A DNA stretch of 64,000 bases from Secundilactobacillus folii (GCF_009720675.1 NZ_WNJO01000001.1:186001-250000), one strand, 5' to 3'. Counted from the stretch's first letter, positions 1 to 10,182 are shown. Numbers and translations are program-made. Notes: generated from the letters alone by a model not told the origin.

Positions 1-565
1 GGTTGATCCAGTCAATGGCTACGTCACCGATTGGAATAATGCGTTCTTTGTTGCCCTTACCGATGGTTTGAATCAGCCCCATTTCCAGGTGTAATTCACC
101 CATTTTTAAATGCACGAGTTCACTGACCCGCAGACCAGTCGCATACATGACTTCTAATATCGCTCGGTCACGAATTCCGTATTTGTTAGTGGTATCCGGT
201 GCAGCCAGTAAGGCAGTCACTTCTGCAACCGTTAAGACCTGCGGCAAAGGACGACCCTTCTTGGGCGCCTTAACCTCGGCCATTGGATCCACCTGAAGCC
301 GTTCATTTTGAACCTGATACTGGAAAAAGCGACGTAACGTGGACACCATTCTGGTCACACTGCTACGCGCTTTACCCGCAGCTTGCTGTTGTTTAAGGAA
401 GTTTAGAATCGTCAGCTGATCGACCTGCTTGATCTGACTGATTTTTTGCTGCTTCAAAAAAACCGCAAATTCCTGCAGGTCCAGTCGGTAAGACGCAATG
501 GTGTTGGCTGATAAACCACGCTCGATCTTTAAATCGTGCAGGTAATCCTCAATCAGTTCGTCCAT
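1..565 (-). CDS. xerD: Site-specific tyrosine recombinase XerD (3' part cut by the window edge)
   Basis: The reading frame begins at the ATG whose complement is at 563-565 and runs off the left edge, giving about 188 of the roughly 297 residues usual for XerD. The start MDELIEDYLHDLKIERGLS is the SAM-like core-binding domain. It is followed by the catalytic domain start with TGLRVSEL, which holds the first catalytic arginine. The HxxR motif and nucleophilic tyrosine lie outside the window. XerD works with a partner recombinase at dif to resolve chromosome dimers. It overlaps the end of cvfB by 17 bases and is probably translated from the same message. The family call is firm. XerD rather than XerC rests on the sequence and on the cvfB-pyk neighbourhood. 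Confidence 0.9.
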   Translation of the reverse strand, partial: MDELIEDYLHDLKIERGLSANTIASYRLDLQEFAVFLKQQKISQIKQVDQLTILNFLKQQQAAGKARSSVTRMVSTLRRFFQYQVQNERLQVDPMAEVKAPKKGRPLPQVLTVAEVTALLAAPDTTNKYGIRDRAILEVMYATGLRVSELVHLKMGELHLEMGLIQTIGKGNKERIIPIGDVAIDWIN

Positions 566-1451
566 CGTGATCACGTCCCGCTTCTGTTAACCATAAGTAA
601 CCGTCGTGCTGTGCAGCGAACCGTTCCTTCATCAAATGGCCAACGGCACGCTTAAATTGCCCCTTGCTGATCCCAAAATAATCCTGGATGTCCTCCGGGG
701 CACTCTTATCTGTAAAATTGATTTTGCCCTCAGGAGCGTGCTGTAAAGTTGCCAGTAACATCAGCGCATCATCACCAATGGCTTCGTACGCCCGTGGACG
801 CAAGGACAATTTCAAGGTACCATCCGGATACTGACTAATAACGCGAGCCTGAAGCTGCTGCCCCAGGCGCGGTTCTTGATCCCGTTCAGACGGGTCAATG
901 AAGCCCAGGTGATAATCACTGGTGATCACCATTGTCCCAGCCAACTTTAGCCGGTAAGCAGTCGCCACCACGTCTTGGTTGTTCATCTTCTTAGTGACCG
1001 GCTGTGCAATGACGCGAAATAAGCCTTCGTCAGCTAAATCGCCCCACATCCGGCCCTTTTTATCCAGCTTAATGGCTAGCATCAATCGGTCACCCCGTTG
1101 TGGCCATAACGATGCCATTTCTGGCAGGTCGTCCAGTGAAACAACTAGGTCTTTATTAGGTAACCCAATGTTGACAAAGACACCTAGACCATGCTGGACA
1201 CGTACCACCTCACCAATAGCGTAGTGATCCACCATCACTTTGGGGGCGTTACGCGTCATTTGCAGGTGGTGACCTTCGTTTTCATACGCGAAGCCAGTGA
1301 AATGACTGCCATGCTTGAGTGGCTTTTTAATCTCTGTCTTATCCAATTGAAAAGTCAGTCCACTGACCTGCACAAAGTATTCCTTATCATTTTCATCAGT
1401 TACTTCCCCACTGATTAGTCGGCCAAGTAGCTGTTCTCCTTCATTATTCAT
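549..1451 (-). CDS. cvfB: CvfB-family S1-like RNA-binding protein
   Basis: This 300-residue protein has the CvfB/YitL layout: repeated S1-like OB-fold segments (for example VVRVQHGLGVFVNIGLP at about 85-105) and a C-terminal winged-helix segment (DYFGISKGQFKRAVGHLMKE). Family members bind RNA and influence expression of virulence and stress genes in Firmicutes; the role here is inferred. An ATG 18 bases further upstream is in frame, but the Shine-Dalgarno GGAG lies between the two ATGs, 8 bases before the second, so the start at 1451 is preferred. The stop overlaps the xerD start, indicating translational coupling. Pyk lies upstream on the same strand but is separated by a terminator. Confidence 0.85.
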   Translation of the reverse strand: MNNEGEQLLGRLISGEVTDENDKEYFVQVSGLTFQLDKTEIKKPLKHGSHFTGFAYENEGHHLQMTRNAPKVMVDHYAIGEVVRVQHGLGVFVNIGLPNKDLVVSLDDLPEMASLWPQRGDRLMLAIKLDKKGRMWGDLADEGLFRVIAQPVTKKMNNQDVVATAYRLKLAGTMVITSDYHLGFIDPSERDQEPRLGQQLQARVISQYPDGTLKLSLRPRAYEAIGDDALMLLATLQHAPEGKINFTDKSAPEDIQDYFGISKGQFKRAVGHLMKERFAAQHDGYLWLTEAGRDHDGRTD

Positions 1452-1700
1452 CCTTGTAACTCCGTTCATTTAAGTTAACATACCTCATGATATTATCGCA
1501 CATATTGACATCAGGTGGTAGCGGTTTGTGAGCTAGGTATAAATTAAGTGATTTCAGTTCTGGCTACCCTTTATCATGAAGCTTAAGTTTTGAATGTCGT
1601 TAGTACACAATTCCAATTGCAATTCTCCGCTCGGTACTTGGTAACATCAAATAACATCAAACAATTAGGTGGATCGATAACTACAGATCAACTTTTACGA

Positions 1701-1730
1701 AAATAAAAAGCCCGGCACAAATGCCGAGCT
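1701..1730 (-). terminator. Rho-independent terminator of pyk
   Basis: Read on the minus strand there is a stem AGCTCGGCA / TGCCGGGCT with a TTTG loop, followed by TTTTTATTT. It lies about 20 bases after the pyk stop and separates pyk from cvfB-xerD. Confidence 0.9.
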
Positions 1731-1749
1731 CTTGAATCGTAAATTAAGT

Positions 1750-3507
1750 TTACAGTGCGTTTGAAGCACCATGGTAAACAACACCACGACGCGAATCAAC
1801 AGTGATCAATTCACCGTCAGAAATCTTGTCAGTTGCGCCTTCAGCACCAACAATAACTGGAATTCCCATGGAAATACCAACTACGGCAGCGTGTGAAGTT
1901 AACCCACCGTTTTCAACGATGATTGCGCTAGCCTTTTCAATGGCTGGCAAGTAGTCCTTGTCAGTGTTCTTAGTAACCAAGACACTACCTTCAGTAGTCT
2001 TGCTGTTTGCTTCGTTAGCGTTGCTTGCAATGACCGCTTTGCCGATCACCGTGTCATCACCGACACCTTGGCCGCGAACTAACTTTGAACCGATCAATTG
2101 AACCTTCATCAGGTTAGTCGTACCGCGTTCGCCAACGGGAACACCGGCAGTGATCAAGATCAAGTCGCCTTCCTTGGCCAAACCAGTTTCAACCGCTTTG
2201 GCTGCAGCTAGATCAAACATTTCATCGGTGTTAGCTGGCTTTTCAGCAACGATTGGGTAAACACCCCAGTTAACCATTAAGCCACGACGAGTACGGTCGT
2301 CAAACGTAACGGCCAAAATATCAGCATCGGGACGGTACTTGCTGATCATCCGTGCAGTGTAACCAGATTCAGTGGCTGCAACAATCGTCTTAACACCCAA
2401 ATTCTTGGCAACACGAGCAACTGAAGCACCAATGGCTTCGGTCACGTCGCCACCCTTTAAATCAACGTGATCAGTACCGAAGTCCTTCAAAGCATTTTCA
2501 GCCTTCAAGTCGATCCGGTTCATGGTTGCGACTGATTCAACAGGGTATTCACCATTAGCACTTTCACCAGAAAGCATGGTTGCATCGGTGCCATCAAAGA
2601 CGGCGTTAGCAACGTCAGATGCTTCGGCACGGGTAGGACGTGGGTTTTCTTGCATTGAATCAAGCATTTGAGTAGCGGTAATCACTGGCTTGCCCAAAAT
2701 GTTGCATTCACGAATCAAATGCTTTTGAACCAACGGTACGTTTTCAGTTGGAATTTCAACACCCATGTCACCACGAGCAACCATCAAACCATCGGAGACT
2801 TTGATGATGTCGTCAAAGTTGTTGATTCCTTCTTGTGATTCGATTTTAGGGAAGATCTGAACGTGTTCCATGTGCTTTTCTTCCAACAGTTCGCGAATAT
2901 CCATCACGTCTTGTGGTTTCCGAACAAATGAAGCAGCGATAAAGTTGATTTCGTGATCCAAACCAAAACGAATATCTGAGGCATCCTTTTCAGTGATCCC
3001 TGGTAAGTTGATTGAAACGCCAGGTGCGTTAACACCTTTCCGTGAACCAAGCATACCATCGTTTTGCATGGTACCAATTAATTCTTTGTTAGCCTCGTCC
3101 TTTTCGTCAACGACCATGTCAAGCAGACCATCGTCAAACAAAACGTGGCCGCCAACGTGAACGTCATCGAATAACCCAGGATAGGTAACCGCGATCTTAT
3201 CCTTAACACCTTCTAAGGATTCATCCATTGAAATGCGGAGCTTGTCTCCAGTATGATACTGGATCTTACCGTCCTTTTGAACGGTGGTCCGAATCTCGGC
3301 ACCCTTGGTATCAAGCATGATACCGACTGTCTTGCCAGTAATCTTTTCTGCTTCATGGACATTTTGAAGACGACCTAAGTGTTCTTCGTGATCCCCATGA
3401 GAGAAGTTAAACCGGAAAATGTTTGCGCCGGCCTCGATCAGCTTTACGATTGTATCGACATCGGTACTTGCAGGACCAAGTGTACTTACGATCTTGGTTT
3501 TCTTCAT
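1750..3507 (-). CDS. pyk: Pyruvate kinase
   Basis: This enzyme makes pyruvate and ATP from phosphoenolpyruvate and ADP. The 585 residues match the long Bacillus/Lactobacillus form: the TIM-barrel start MKKTKIVSTLGPAS, the active-site lysine segment IFPKIESQEG, VARGDMGVEIP and TATQMLDSM, then an extra C-terminal PEP-utiliser-like domain with the TSHAAVVG motif (last 100 or so residues). In homofermentative lactobacilli pfkA normally sits between dnaE and pyk. Here only about 200 bases separate the dnaE stop from the pyk start, and pfkA is absent. A sigma-A promoter and an upstream cre-like site suggest CcpA control. The start ATG is preceded by AAAGGAG. Confidence 0.97.
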   Translation of the reverse strand: MKKTKIVSTLGPASTDVDTIVKLIEAGANIFRFNFSHGDHEEHLGRLQNVHEAEKITGKTVGIMLDTKGAEIRTTVQKDGKIQYHTGDKLRISMDESLEGVKDKIAVTYPGLFDDVHVGGHVLFDDGLLDMVVDEKDEANKELIGTMQNDGMLGSRKGVNAPGVSINLPGITEKDASDIRFGLDHEINFIAASFVRKPQDVMDIRELLEEKHMEHVQIFPKIESQEGINNFDDIIKVSDGLMVARGDMGVEIPTENVPLVQKHLIRECNILGKPVITATQMLDSMQENPRPTRAEASDVANAVFDGTDATMLSGESANGEYPVESVATMNRIDLKAENALKDFGTDHVDLKGGDVTEAIGASVARVAKNLGVKTIVAATESGYTARMISKYRPDADILAVTFDDRTRRGLMVNWGVYPIVAEKPANTDEMFDLAAAKAVETGLAKEGDLILITAGVPVGERGTTNLMKVQLIGSKLVRGQGVGDDTVIGKAVIASNANEANSKTTEGSVLVTKNTDKDYLPAIEKASAIIVENGGLTSHAAVVGISMGIPVIVGAEGATDKISDGELITVDSRRGVVYHGASNAL

Positions 3508-3605
3508 AAGAAAAATCTCTCCTTTGAGTTTGAGACCGATTGAGTTGCAGTGTCACCTTGTGATGATTACCACATCAAAAACGGCCAATTTGGATTCCGA
3601 TAGTT

Positions 3606-3634
3606 ATTCTATCACTTTTCATTTTTATTGTCTG
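3606..3634 (-). promoter_or_regulatory. Probable sigma-A promoter of pyk
   Basis: On the minus strand CAGACA (3629-3634), a 17-base spacer and TAGAAT (3606-3611) form a plausible -35/-10 pair about 100 bases upstream of the pyk start. Confidence 0.6.
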
Positions 3635-3667
3635 CTGTGTTTTCCTAAAATCCGCTCTTTTCTGATA

Positions 3668-3681
3668 TAAAAGCGTTTTCA
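3668..3681 (-). promoter_or_regulatory. cre-like CcpA site upstream of pyk
   Basis: TGAAAACGCTTTTA on the minus strand matches the catabolite-responsive element consensus TGWAANCGNTNWCA at every defined position but one. It lies about 35 bases upstream of the proposed -35 box, a position compatible with activation by CcpA, as is known for glycolytic genes in lactic acid bacteria. The regulatory role is inferred. Confidence 0.5.
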
Positions 3682-3714
3682 TGGGTTTTATTCAGTCTAA
3701 ATCAACAGTGAAAT

Positions 3715-6700
3715 TTAATTTTTAGCCTGCAAAACCACATTATGGTCGCCTAAAATTTTTTCTAATGGCTGAACTAATTGCTCATTTTCGGGCAACCAAT
3801 ATTGCCGTTTAAGCACCCGCTTACTATCATCAGCCACCCGGTAAATGATGACCGGAGTCTGACCTGCATTTTCAGCTAAAAACCGCATTAGCTGGTCACG
3901 GATGGTCGACGTATCGGTGTCGGGCGTTAGTCGCAAGAACCAGCGGGCGGCTGGCGAAGACGCCGAAGCCGGCTTTTTTGATGCCAGTTGGGCTGCTGAG
4001 ACCACTGAATTGGCAACTACCTGCACGCTGCCACGGTTGGCTTCAGTTTTTCCAATCACCAACAGGACTTGCTCATTTTCGAGCCAGGTGACAATTTGTC
4101 GATACGTATTTGGAAATACAGTGATACTGACTTCGCCAGTCAGATCGCTGGCGGTCAAAAAGGCCATCTGATCGCCATGTTTAGTACGGATGGTACGAAT
4201 TCGCGTCACGTAAACCAACATGCTGACCTGCTCATTCACACTTAGGTCGGCAACTGTAACGGTGTTGCGATCCCGAGCCAAATCGGCGTATTGCTCCACA
4301 GGATGACCCGATAGATACGCACCCAGATATTCGTTTTCCTTTGCCAGCCGTTCATTCAGCGAAAAATCCGGCTTAGAAACGATTTTAGGTGCTAAGGCTT
4401 TAAACAGGTCTAGGCTGCTGCCACTTAGTTCCACACTGCTTAAAAACTCGGGCAAACTAGCAATTAGCTCGGCCCGGTTATTACCAAAGCCGTCAAACGC
4501 CCCGGCATAGATCAGCCCTTCGATCAAATCGGACTTGAGCCATTTAGGATCTAGGCGCAGCAAAAACTGGTGAAAGGATTTGAAGGCCCCATTAGTTTTC
4601 CGTTCCTCGATGATACTTTGCAGCATATCTCGACGCATGCCTTTGATCGAGGCTAAACCAAAGCGGATCTGACCCTTTTCCAGGCGGAAATACGGGCCGC
4701 TGGCGTTGATATTTGGTGCTAGGATCTTGACATCATGACGCTTTGCTTCCATTAGGTAAAGTTTGGTTTTCGTACTATTATTAAGGACGGAATTCAACAG
4801 AGCAGTAAAGAAGGCCGCTGGATAATGAGCCTTTAAATACGCCAGTTCAAACGCCATTTTACTGTAGGCGACCGCGTGTGAACGATTAAACCCGTAGTTG
4901 GCGAAGCGGTCGATGTAATCAAAGGTTGCAGCGGCGACCTTTTGATCATGCCCTTTGGCCACTGCACCGTCTATGAAGCGTTTTTGCATGGCGTCCATCG
5001 TAGCCCGCTTTTTCTTACTCATCGCCCGCCGCAGTAAATCGGCTTGACCAAGGGTGAAACCACCCATGGTGCTTGCCACCTGCATGACCTGTTCTTGATA
5101 AACGATGATTCCGTAGGTCGGCGCTAAAATCGATTTTAACGAGTCATCCGGATAAGTCACTGGTTCCTGTCCCAACCGCCGCTTGATAAAGTGGTCAATG
5201 TTTTCCATCGGCCCCGGTCGATAAAGGGCGTTCACGGCCGCAACCAGTTCAAAATCATCAGGGTGCAGACGCCGCAGCACGTTCTTAATGCCGCTGGATT
5301 CAAATTGGAACACTCCGTTAGTATCTCCAGACTGAAATAGTGCTAGAGTGGCCGGATCATTGAGGTCGATGCGGCTGATAGCTAACGGTTTACCAGTCTG
5401 AACACGGACGTACTTTAAGGCTGCCGCCAGCAAGCTCAAATTACGGAGCCCAAGAAAATCCATCTTGAGCAAGCCGACTTGTTCGACATAGTCCTTGGTA
5501 TACTGGGTCATTAGCATCGTCTCGGAGCCGTTTTGCACCGGGACGATCTGGGTCAACGGTTGGTCACTGAGCACAATGCCAGCCGCATGAGTTGAATAGT
5601 GCCGTGGCAGGCCTTCCAATTGAGAAGCTGTCCGAAACAGCAACTTGTTCAGCGGTGAATCTGCAACTAAGTTTCGTAACGGCTGCGACTGATCGTAGGC
5701 CTCTTTCAAGGACACGTGCAGCACGTTAGGAATCGTTTTGCTCCATTCGTTTAATTCGTAAGGACGTAATCCAAACACCCGGCCAACGTCTCGAATGGCT
5801 TGCTTAGTAGCCAGTGTGCCGAAGGTAATGATCTGGCCAACTCGTTCGTGCCCGTACGTCTGGTGGACGTATTCCAGGACTTCTTCACGCCGATTATCTG
5901 GAATATCCAGATCAATATCAGGCATTTGAGCCCGTTCCTCGTTCAAGAAACGTTCAAACAGCAAGTTATAGCGCAACGGATCAACATCGGTAATTCCCAG
6001 TACGTAAGCCACCAGCGAACCGGCAGCGGAACCACGACCAGGCCCGGTTTGAATGTCAGCTTTTTTGGTGAATTGCATGACGTCCCAAACAATCAGGAAA
6101 TAATCGTCGAATCCCATTCGGTCGATAACGTCCAGTTCGTGCGTGAGCCGCTTTTGATATGGTGCTGCATCCGTGATTTGATTTTCCCTTAATCGCCGAG
6201 TCAATCCGGTGGCACACTGAGCCTTCAAATACTGCTTGGCGGGTTGTTCATCCGGTGTCTGGTATTTTGGCAACCTTGGGCGCTGAAATTTAAGCTCGAT
6301 TTGACAAGCTGCCGCCACCGACTCAGTTAACTGAGCCGCAGTTTTTAAGCCGAGTTCAGTGTAAAGGCTTTCGTACTCGCTAGCCGGCCGAAGCCAGTAT
6401 TGGCCGGTCTTGGTCTGCGCCTCAGAAAGGTTGCTGATCGTGGTGCCATCTTTGATGGCCTGCAAAACACTGACGGCAAAGCGGTCAGTGGCGTTCAAGT
6501 AACGCACTTCTGGCAGCGCAACGAGCTTTACCCGCTCATCAGCCGCCAATTTTGTCAGCAACTGACGGACAGCAGCGGACTGGTTAAGGGCAACACCGAT
6601 AAGCAAACTGTCAGTATCCACCAACGCTTTGAGTTGGGCCAGCAATTGAGTCACGTTGGTTTGCTGTCCCTGATCCAGCCAGTATTGCAATTCACTTTCA

Positions 6701-7089
6701 CTGGGCAGGATCACCATCAGATCACTCAGCCAGGCCTGAATCTGAGCCACGGTAACCGGTTCACTGGTAGTGCGGGTCTGAATGAACGATGAAATCGCCA
6801 TTAAATGTTGATAACCGGTTTGATTTTTAGCCAGTAAAACCATTGGAAACGTCTGCTCAGTTGCAAAAATACCTGCTAGTTGTGCGGTTAGACCGATCAC
6901 TGGCTGAATGTGGTACTTCAAACAAGTCTGATAAAAGGCGACGGTCCCGTACATCACGTTTCGGTCAGTCAGTGCTAAAGCCTGATAACCTCGCTCGGCC
7001 GCCGTTTTAACCAGCTCATCTAACTGGTTGGTACTCTGCAGCAAACTATAGCTGCTCATGACTTGTAGCGGAACAAATCCCATCGTCAT
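3715..7089 (-). CDS. dnaE: DNA polymerase III subunit alpha (DnaE type)
   Basis: This is a replicative C-family polymerase, in Firmicutes the DnaE that extends RNA primers on the lagging strand before PolC takes over. The 1124 residues show an N-terminal PHP domain (LTDRNVMYGTVAFY), the palm with catalytic aspartates in QMPDIDLDIPDNRRE, RPGPM and YGIIVYQEQVM in the finger region, a helix-hairpin-helix region, and a C-terminal OB fold (VSMLVYVTRIRTIRTKHGDQ). The PHP start reads SSYSLLQS where proofreading-type PHP domains have a metal-binding HxxYS, so the PHP site looks degenerate. The start ATG at 7089 has AAAGGAA five bases upstream. Confidence 0.96.
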   Translation of the reverse strand: MTMGFVPLQVMSSYSLLQSTNQLDELVKTAAERGYQALALTDRNVMYGTVAFYQTCLKYHIQPVIGLTAQLAGIFATEQTFPMVLLAKNQTGYQHLMAISSFIQTRTTSEPVTVAQIQAWLSDLMVILPSESELQYWLDQGQQTNVTQLLAQLKALVDTDSLLIGVALNQSAAVRQLLTKLAADERVKLVALPEVRYLNATDRFAVSVLQAIKDGTTISNLSEAQTKTGQYWLRPASEYESLYTELGLKTAAQLTESVAAACQIELKFQRPRLPKYQTPDEQPAKQYLKAQCATGLTRRLRENQITDAAPYQKRLTHELDVIDRMGFDDYFLIVWDVMQFTKKADIQTGPGRGSAAGSLVAYVLGITDVDPLRYNLLFERFLNEERAQMPDIDLDIPDNRREEVLEYVHQTYGHERVGQIITFGTLATKQAIRDVGRVFGLRPYELNEWSKTIPNVLHVSLKEAYDQSQPLRNLVADSPLNKLLFRTASQLEGLPRHYSTHAAGIVLSDQPLTQIVPVQNGSETMLMTQYTKDYVEQVGLLKMDFLGLRNLSLLAAALKYVRVQTGKPLAISRIDLNDPATLALFQSGDTNGVFQFESSGIKNVLRRLHPDDFELVAAVNALYRPGPMENIDHFIKRRLGQEPVTYPDDSLKSILAPTYGIIVYQEQVMQVASTMGGFTLGQADLLRRAMSKKKRATMDAMQKRFIDGAVAKGHDQKVAAATFDYIDRFANYGFNRSHAVAYSKMAFELAYLKAHYPAAFFTALLNSVLNNSTKTKLYLMEAKRHDVKILAPNINASGPYFRLEKGQIRFGLASIKGMRRDMLQSIIEERKTNGAFKSFHQFLLRLDPKWLKSDLIEGLIYAGAFDGFGNNRAELIASLPEFLSSVELSGSSLDLFKALAPKIVSKPDFSLNERLAKENEYLGAYLSGHPVEQYADLARDRNTVTVADLSVNEQVSMLVYVTRIRTIRTKHGDQMAFLTASDLTGEVSITVFPNTYRQIVTWLENEQVLLVIGKTEANRGSVQVVANSVVSAAQLASKKPASASSPAARWFLRLTPDTDTSTIRDQLMRFLAENAGQTPVIIYRVADDSKRVLKRQYWLPENEQLVQPLEKILGDHNVVLQAKN

Positions 7090-7202
7090 CCGGCTTCCTT
7101 TCTCGTAAATGCTAACCTACATTATAACAGAGACTTCCATTCGAAAGCTTCCATTTTGGCTGTCAATATGCTAAAATTTCTATTGATTGTGAGGTGTCAA
7201 CA

Positions 7203-7400
7203 TTGAAAACTTTAGAAGCAAATCTGGTTGTCATTTTCTGGGCCGTGATTTTCGGTGAAGTAATTGGCTACATCGGCGGCGCCCTGGAAGTCATGACGTA
7301 CAGCCCGATGTCGATTGGCATCATTGCAGCCATCGTTGGTCTAATTTTTGTCAACGGCATCAAGCTGGTTTCCGCCTCAGACACGAAAACAAGCAAATAA
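7203..7400 (+). CDS. Small membrane protein, DUF2929-like
   Basis: The protein has 65 residues with two predicted membrane helices (about 7-27 and 36-55) and a short charged tail ending SDTKTSK. It resembles the DUF2929 family of small Firmicutes membrane proteins, whose function is unknown. The frame is open from a GTG at 7194, but that codon lies inside the Shine-Dalgarno GAGGTG. The TTG at 7203, six bases downstream of it, is the likelier start. It is divergent from dnaE and convergent with clpB, and shares a bidirectional terminator with clpB. Confidence 0.7.
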   Translation: MKTLEANLVVIFWAVIFGEVIGYIGGALEVMTYSPMSIGIIAAIVGLIFVNGIKLVSASDTKTSK

Positions 7401-7408
7401 ATTTTGAA

Positions 7409-7454
7409 AAAATAACCGGTTATTTCCAAACCAAAGGAAATGACCGGTTATTTT
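7409..7454. terminator. Bidirectional terminator between the DUF2929-like gene and clpB
   Basis: A long stem AATAACCGGTTATTTCC paired with GGAAATGACCGGTTATT has an eight-base loop, with A and T runs on both sides. It can therefore end transcription from either strand. Confidence 0.9.
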
Positions 7455-7459
7455 TTATG

Positions 7460-10075
7460 CTATTTTTCGACTGCCGGGGCTGGCTGGGTGTTAAAAATCA
7501 AGCCATCACCCGCATCGTTTAAGGCCAATTCAACGGTATCCTCAGCGCTCACATCACCCTTAATGATCAGTTTCGCTAACGGGGTTTCCACAATATTAGT
7601 AATTGTCCGCTGTAGCGGTCGCGCACCATATGCCGGTAAATAACCGCGTTGGGCGATCCAATTAGTCGCTTCAGGCGTAATCGTCAGTTTAATTTGCTGT
7701 TCCGCTAAGCGGTTAGATAACTGGGCAATCAGCTTACCCACGATTTGTTCCACATCCGCTATCGTCAGTGGTTTAAACATGATCGTATCATCGATCCGGT
7801 TAAGAAATTCCGGTTTGAATGACCGTTGTAGCAGTGTGGCAACCTGTTTTTTAGCATCGTCGGAGATCACGCCCTGATCGCTGGTACCCTCCAGTAAAAT
7901 ATCTGACCCAAGGTTGGAGGTCATGATCAGTAAGGTATTTTTAAAGTTGACCGTCCGTCCCTGACTGTCCGTTAAACGGCCGTCATCTAAGACCTGCAGT
8001 AAAACGTTAAAGACGTCTGGATGGGCCTTTTCAATTTCATCGAAAAGAACAATTGAATACGGGTGTCGCCGAACCGCTTCGGTCAGTTGGCCACCCTCTT
8101 CATAACCAATGTAGCCTGGAGCTGCCCCAACTAACCGTGAGACTGATTCCTTTTCCATGTATTCGGACATATCGATTCGAACCATTTCATCTTCGGAATC
8201 AAACAGCGATTCGGCCAGTGCCTTTGCCAGCTCCGTTTTACCGACGCCGGTTGGACCTAGAAACAGGAACGATCCCAGTGGTTTACTCGGGTCTTGCAGT
8301 CCCGCTCTCGATCGCAAAACCGCGTCTGAAACGGCTTGAACCGCCTCGTCTTGGCCAACCACTCGCTGGTGAAGGTTATCAGCTAAGTGCAGGAGTTTTT
8401 CCCGTTCAGTAGCCACCAACCGGTTAACCGGAATCCCAGTCATTTTAGCCACCACGGCAGCAATTTCTTGCGCGGTCACTGATTCTTCTACTAGCCAGTC
8501 ACCAGAATGGTCCTTTTGTTCCATGGCAGCCAGTTCCTTTTTCAATTGCGGAATCGTCCCGTGCTGCAGCACCGCCGCCTTATCTAGGTCGTACTGGGCT
8601 TCGGCATCATGCAGCTCACGGTTTGCTTTATCCAATTCAGTCTTTTTTTGACTTAACGCGTCCAACGCCTGTTTTTCGTCTTCCCAGCGGGCGTTAAGGT
8701 TGGCGACGTTCTCCTTGACATCAGCTAAGGTTTTTTGAACCTCCGCTAACCGCTTTTCTGAAGCGTCGTCGGTTTCCTGCTTTAAGGCGGCCTCCTCAAC
8801 TTCCAGTCGCATCAGCTGACGACGAGCCTGGTCAAGTTCGGTCGGCGCGGAATTCATGGCCACCCGAATCGAAGCTGACGCCTCATCGATCAAATCTAGC
8901 GCCTTGTCTGGTAAATACCGATCGGTAATGTAACGGTCTGAAAGTTTAGCAGCGGCAACCAGCGCGTTATCGTGGATTCGAACCCCATGGTGGATTTCAA
9001 AGCGTTCCCGTAATCCCCGCAGGATCGTGATGGTGTCCTCAACGGAGGGTTCCTCCACCAGGACTCTTTGAAAACGCCGCTCCAGTGCCCGGTCTTTTTC
9101 CATGTACTTGCGGTATTCGTCGGTGGTTGTAGCTCCGATCAAATGCAGTTCACCGCGTGCCAGCATTGGCTTGAGCAAGTTACCAGCATCCATACTGCCT
9201 TCGGTCTTGCCGGCACCCACGATGTTATGGATCTCATCGATGAACATGATAATACCGCCATCGCTCTTTTTAACCTCGTTCAAAACGGCCTTTAGACGTT
9301 CCTCGAATTCACCACGGTACTTTGCGCCGGCGATCAAAGAACCCATGTCCAGTGAAAAGATCGATTTATCCTTAAGGTTTTCCGGCACATCACCGCGGGC
9401 AATCCGCTGTGCCAGCCCCTCGACGATCGCCGTTTTACCCACACCGGGCTCGCCGATCAAGACCGGATTATTCTTGGTTTTTCGCGATAGGATCCGGGTC
9501 ACTGATAAAATTTCTTCATCGCGACCAATGATCGGATCCCGTTCGCCGCTGCGCATGGCCTTTACTAGGTCGGTGCCGTACTTTTCCAGGGCTTGAAAAC
9601 CCTCCTCTTGGTTCTTTGACGTGATTTTTTCACCTCCGCGAATCTCAGCAACTTTATTTTTAACCTGCTGAACCGTCAGCCCCTGCTGGGTCAAATAATC
9701 GCCCAATCGACTGCCAGTCATCTGCACAATGGCAATCACCAGTGTGTCACTGGCCACATAGTCGTCACCCAGCTCTTTGCGGACTTCATCAGCCTTCTGT
9801 AGTAACCGATACATATCAGGTGACAAATTTTGACCGTACTGAACGTTTTCACCAGCTACCTCACTGATCAAATCGATCTCATGGTCCAGTTCAGCGTTTA
9901 ACTGGTCGAGGTTTAACCCCAAGTCACTAAAGATCTGCCGGTCCAATTGCCCAGGTTGGATCAAAAATTTGAACAGATGGGCAACCCCAATCGATTGTTG
10001 TTTCCGGTTGACGGCAATTTGTTGGGCTTCCGCAATGGCATCACTAACCGATTGCGTTAAAATATCTGGGTTCAT
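7460..10075 (-). CDS. clpB: ATP-dependent chaperone ClpB
   Basis: This Hsp100 disaggregase works with DnaK to rescue aggregated proteins. The 871 residues contain the N-terminal Clp repeat domain, AAA-1 with Walker [14 protein letters not shown], a coiled middle domain (about 400-520, rich in E, K and A) that separates ClpB from ClpC, and AAA-2 with Walker [14 protein letters not shown] followed by the sensor region YGARPLQR. There is no IGF-type ClpP loop. An in-frame TTG at 10093 precedes the Shine-Dalgarno AAGGAG, so the ATG at 10075 is the start. A CtsR box lies upstream, indicating heat-shock control. Confidence 0.97.
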   Translation of the reverse strand: MNPDILTQSVSDAIAEAQQIAVNRKQQSIGVAHLFKFLIQPGQLDRQIFSDLGLNLDQLNAELDHEIDLISEVAGENVQYGQNLSPDMYRLLQKADEVRKELGDDYVASDTLVIAIVQMTGSRLGDYLTQQGLTVQQVKNKVAEIRGGEKITSKNQEEGFQALEKYGTDLVKAMRSGERDPIIGRDEEILSVTRILSRKTKNNPVLIGEPGVGKTAIVEGLAQRIARGDVPENLKDKSIFSLDMGSLIAGAKYRGEFEERLKAVLNEVKKSDGGIIMFIDEIHNIVGAGKTEGSMDAGNLLKPMLARGELHLIGATTTDEYRKYMEKDRALERRFQRVLVEEPSVEDTITILRGLRERFEIHHGVRIHDNALVAAAKLSDRYITDRYLPDKALDLIDEASASIRVAMNSAPTELDQARRQLMRLEVEEAALKQETDDASEKRLAEVQKTLADVKENVANLNARWEDEKQALDALSQKKTELDKANRELHDAEAQYDLDKAAVLQHGTIPQLKKELAAMEQKDHSGDWLVEESVTAQEIAAVVAKMTGIPVNRLVATEREKLLHLADNLHQRVVGQDEAVQAVSDAVLRSRAGLQDPSKPLGSFLFLGPTGVGKTELAKALAESLFDSEDEMVRIDMSEYMEKESVSRLVGAAPGYIGYEEGGQLTEAVRRHPYSIVLFDEIEKAHPDVFNVLLQVLDDGRLTDSQGRTVNFKNTLLIMTSNLGSDILLEGTSDQGVISDDAKKQVATLLQRSFKPEFLNRIDDTIMFKPLTIADVEQIVGKLIAQLSNRLAEQQIKLTITPEATNWIAQRGYLPAYGARPLQRTITNIVETPLAKLIIKGDVSAEDTVELALNDAGDGLIFNTQPAPAVEK

Positions 10076-10124
10076 AGCAACATTCTCCTTCAATCATTGG
10101 CACGAAGATCAATTTACTTGCTTC

Positions 10125-10174
10125 ATTTTAGCATAGCTGAGGGCCTTTAAAAAATAATTTGACCTTTCTTGACC
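10125..10174 (-). promoter_or_regulatory. clpB promoter region with CtsR operator
   Basis: On the minus strand GGTCAAGAAAGGTCAAA (10158-10174) matches the CtsR heptad repeat GGTCAAA-NAN-GGTCAAA with one mismatch. A -10 like TAAAAT preceded by TGC lies at 10125-10130. CtsR represses clp genes in Firmicutes, so heat-shock control of clpB is expected. The box begins just after the topB stop. Confidence 0.8.
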
Positions 10175-10182
10175 AAATTATT

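Noticed and set aside
1-565. Phage integrase at the left edge
   Set aside because: The XerD-like N-terminus and the cvfB-pyk neighbourhood indicate the chromosomal dimer-resolution enzyme; no phage genes follow.
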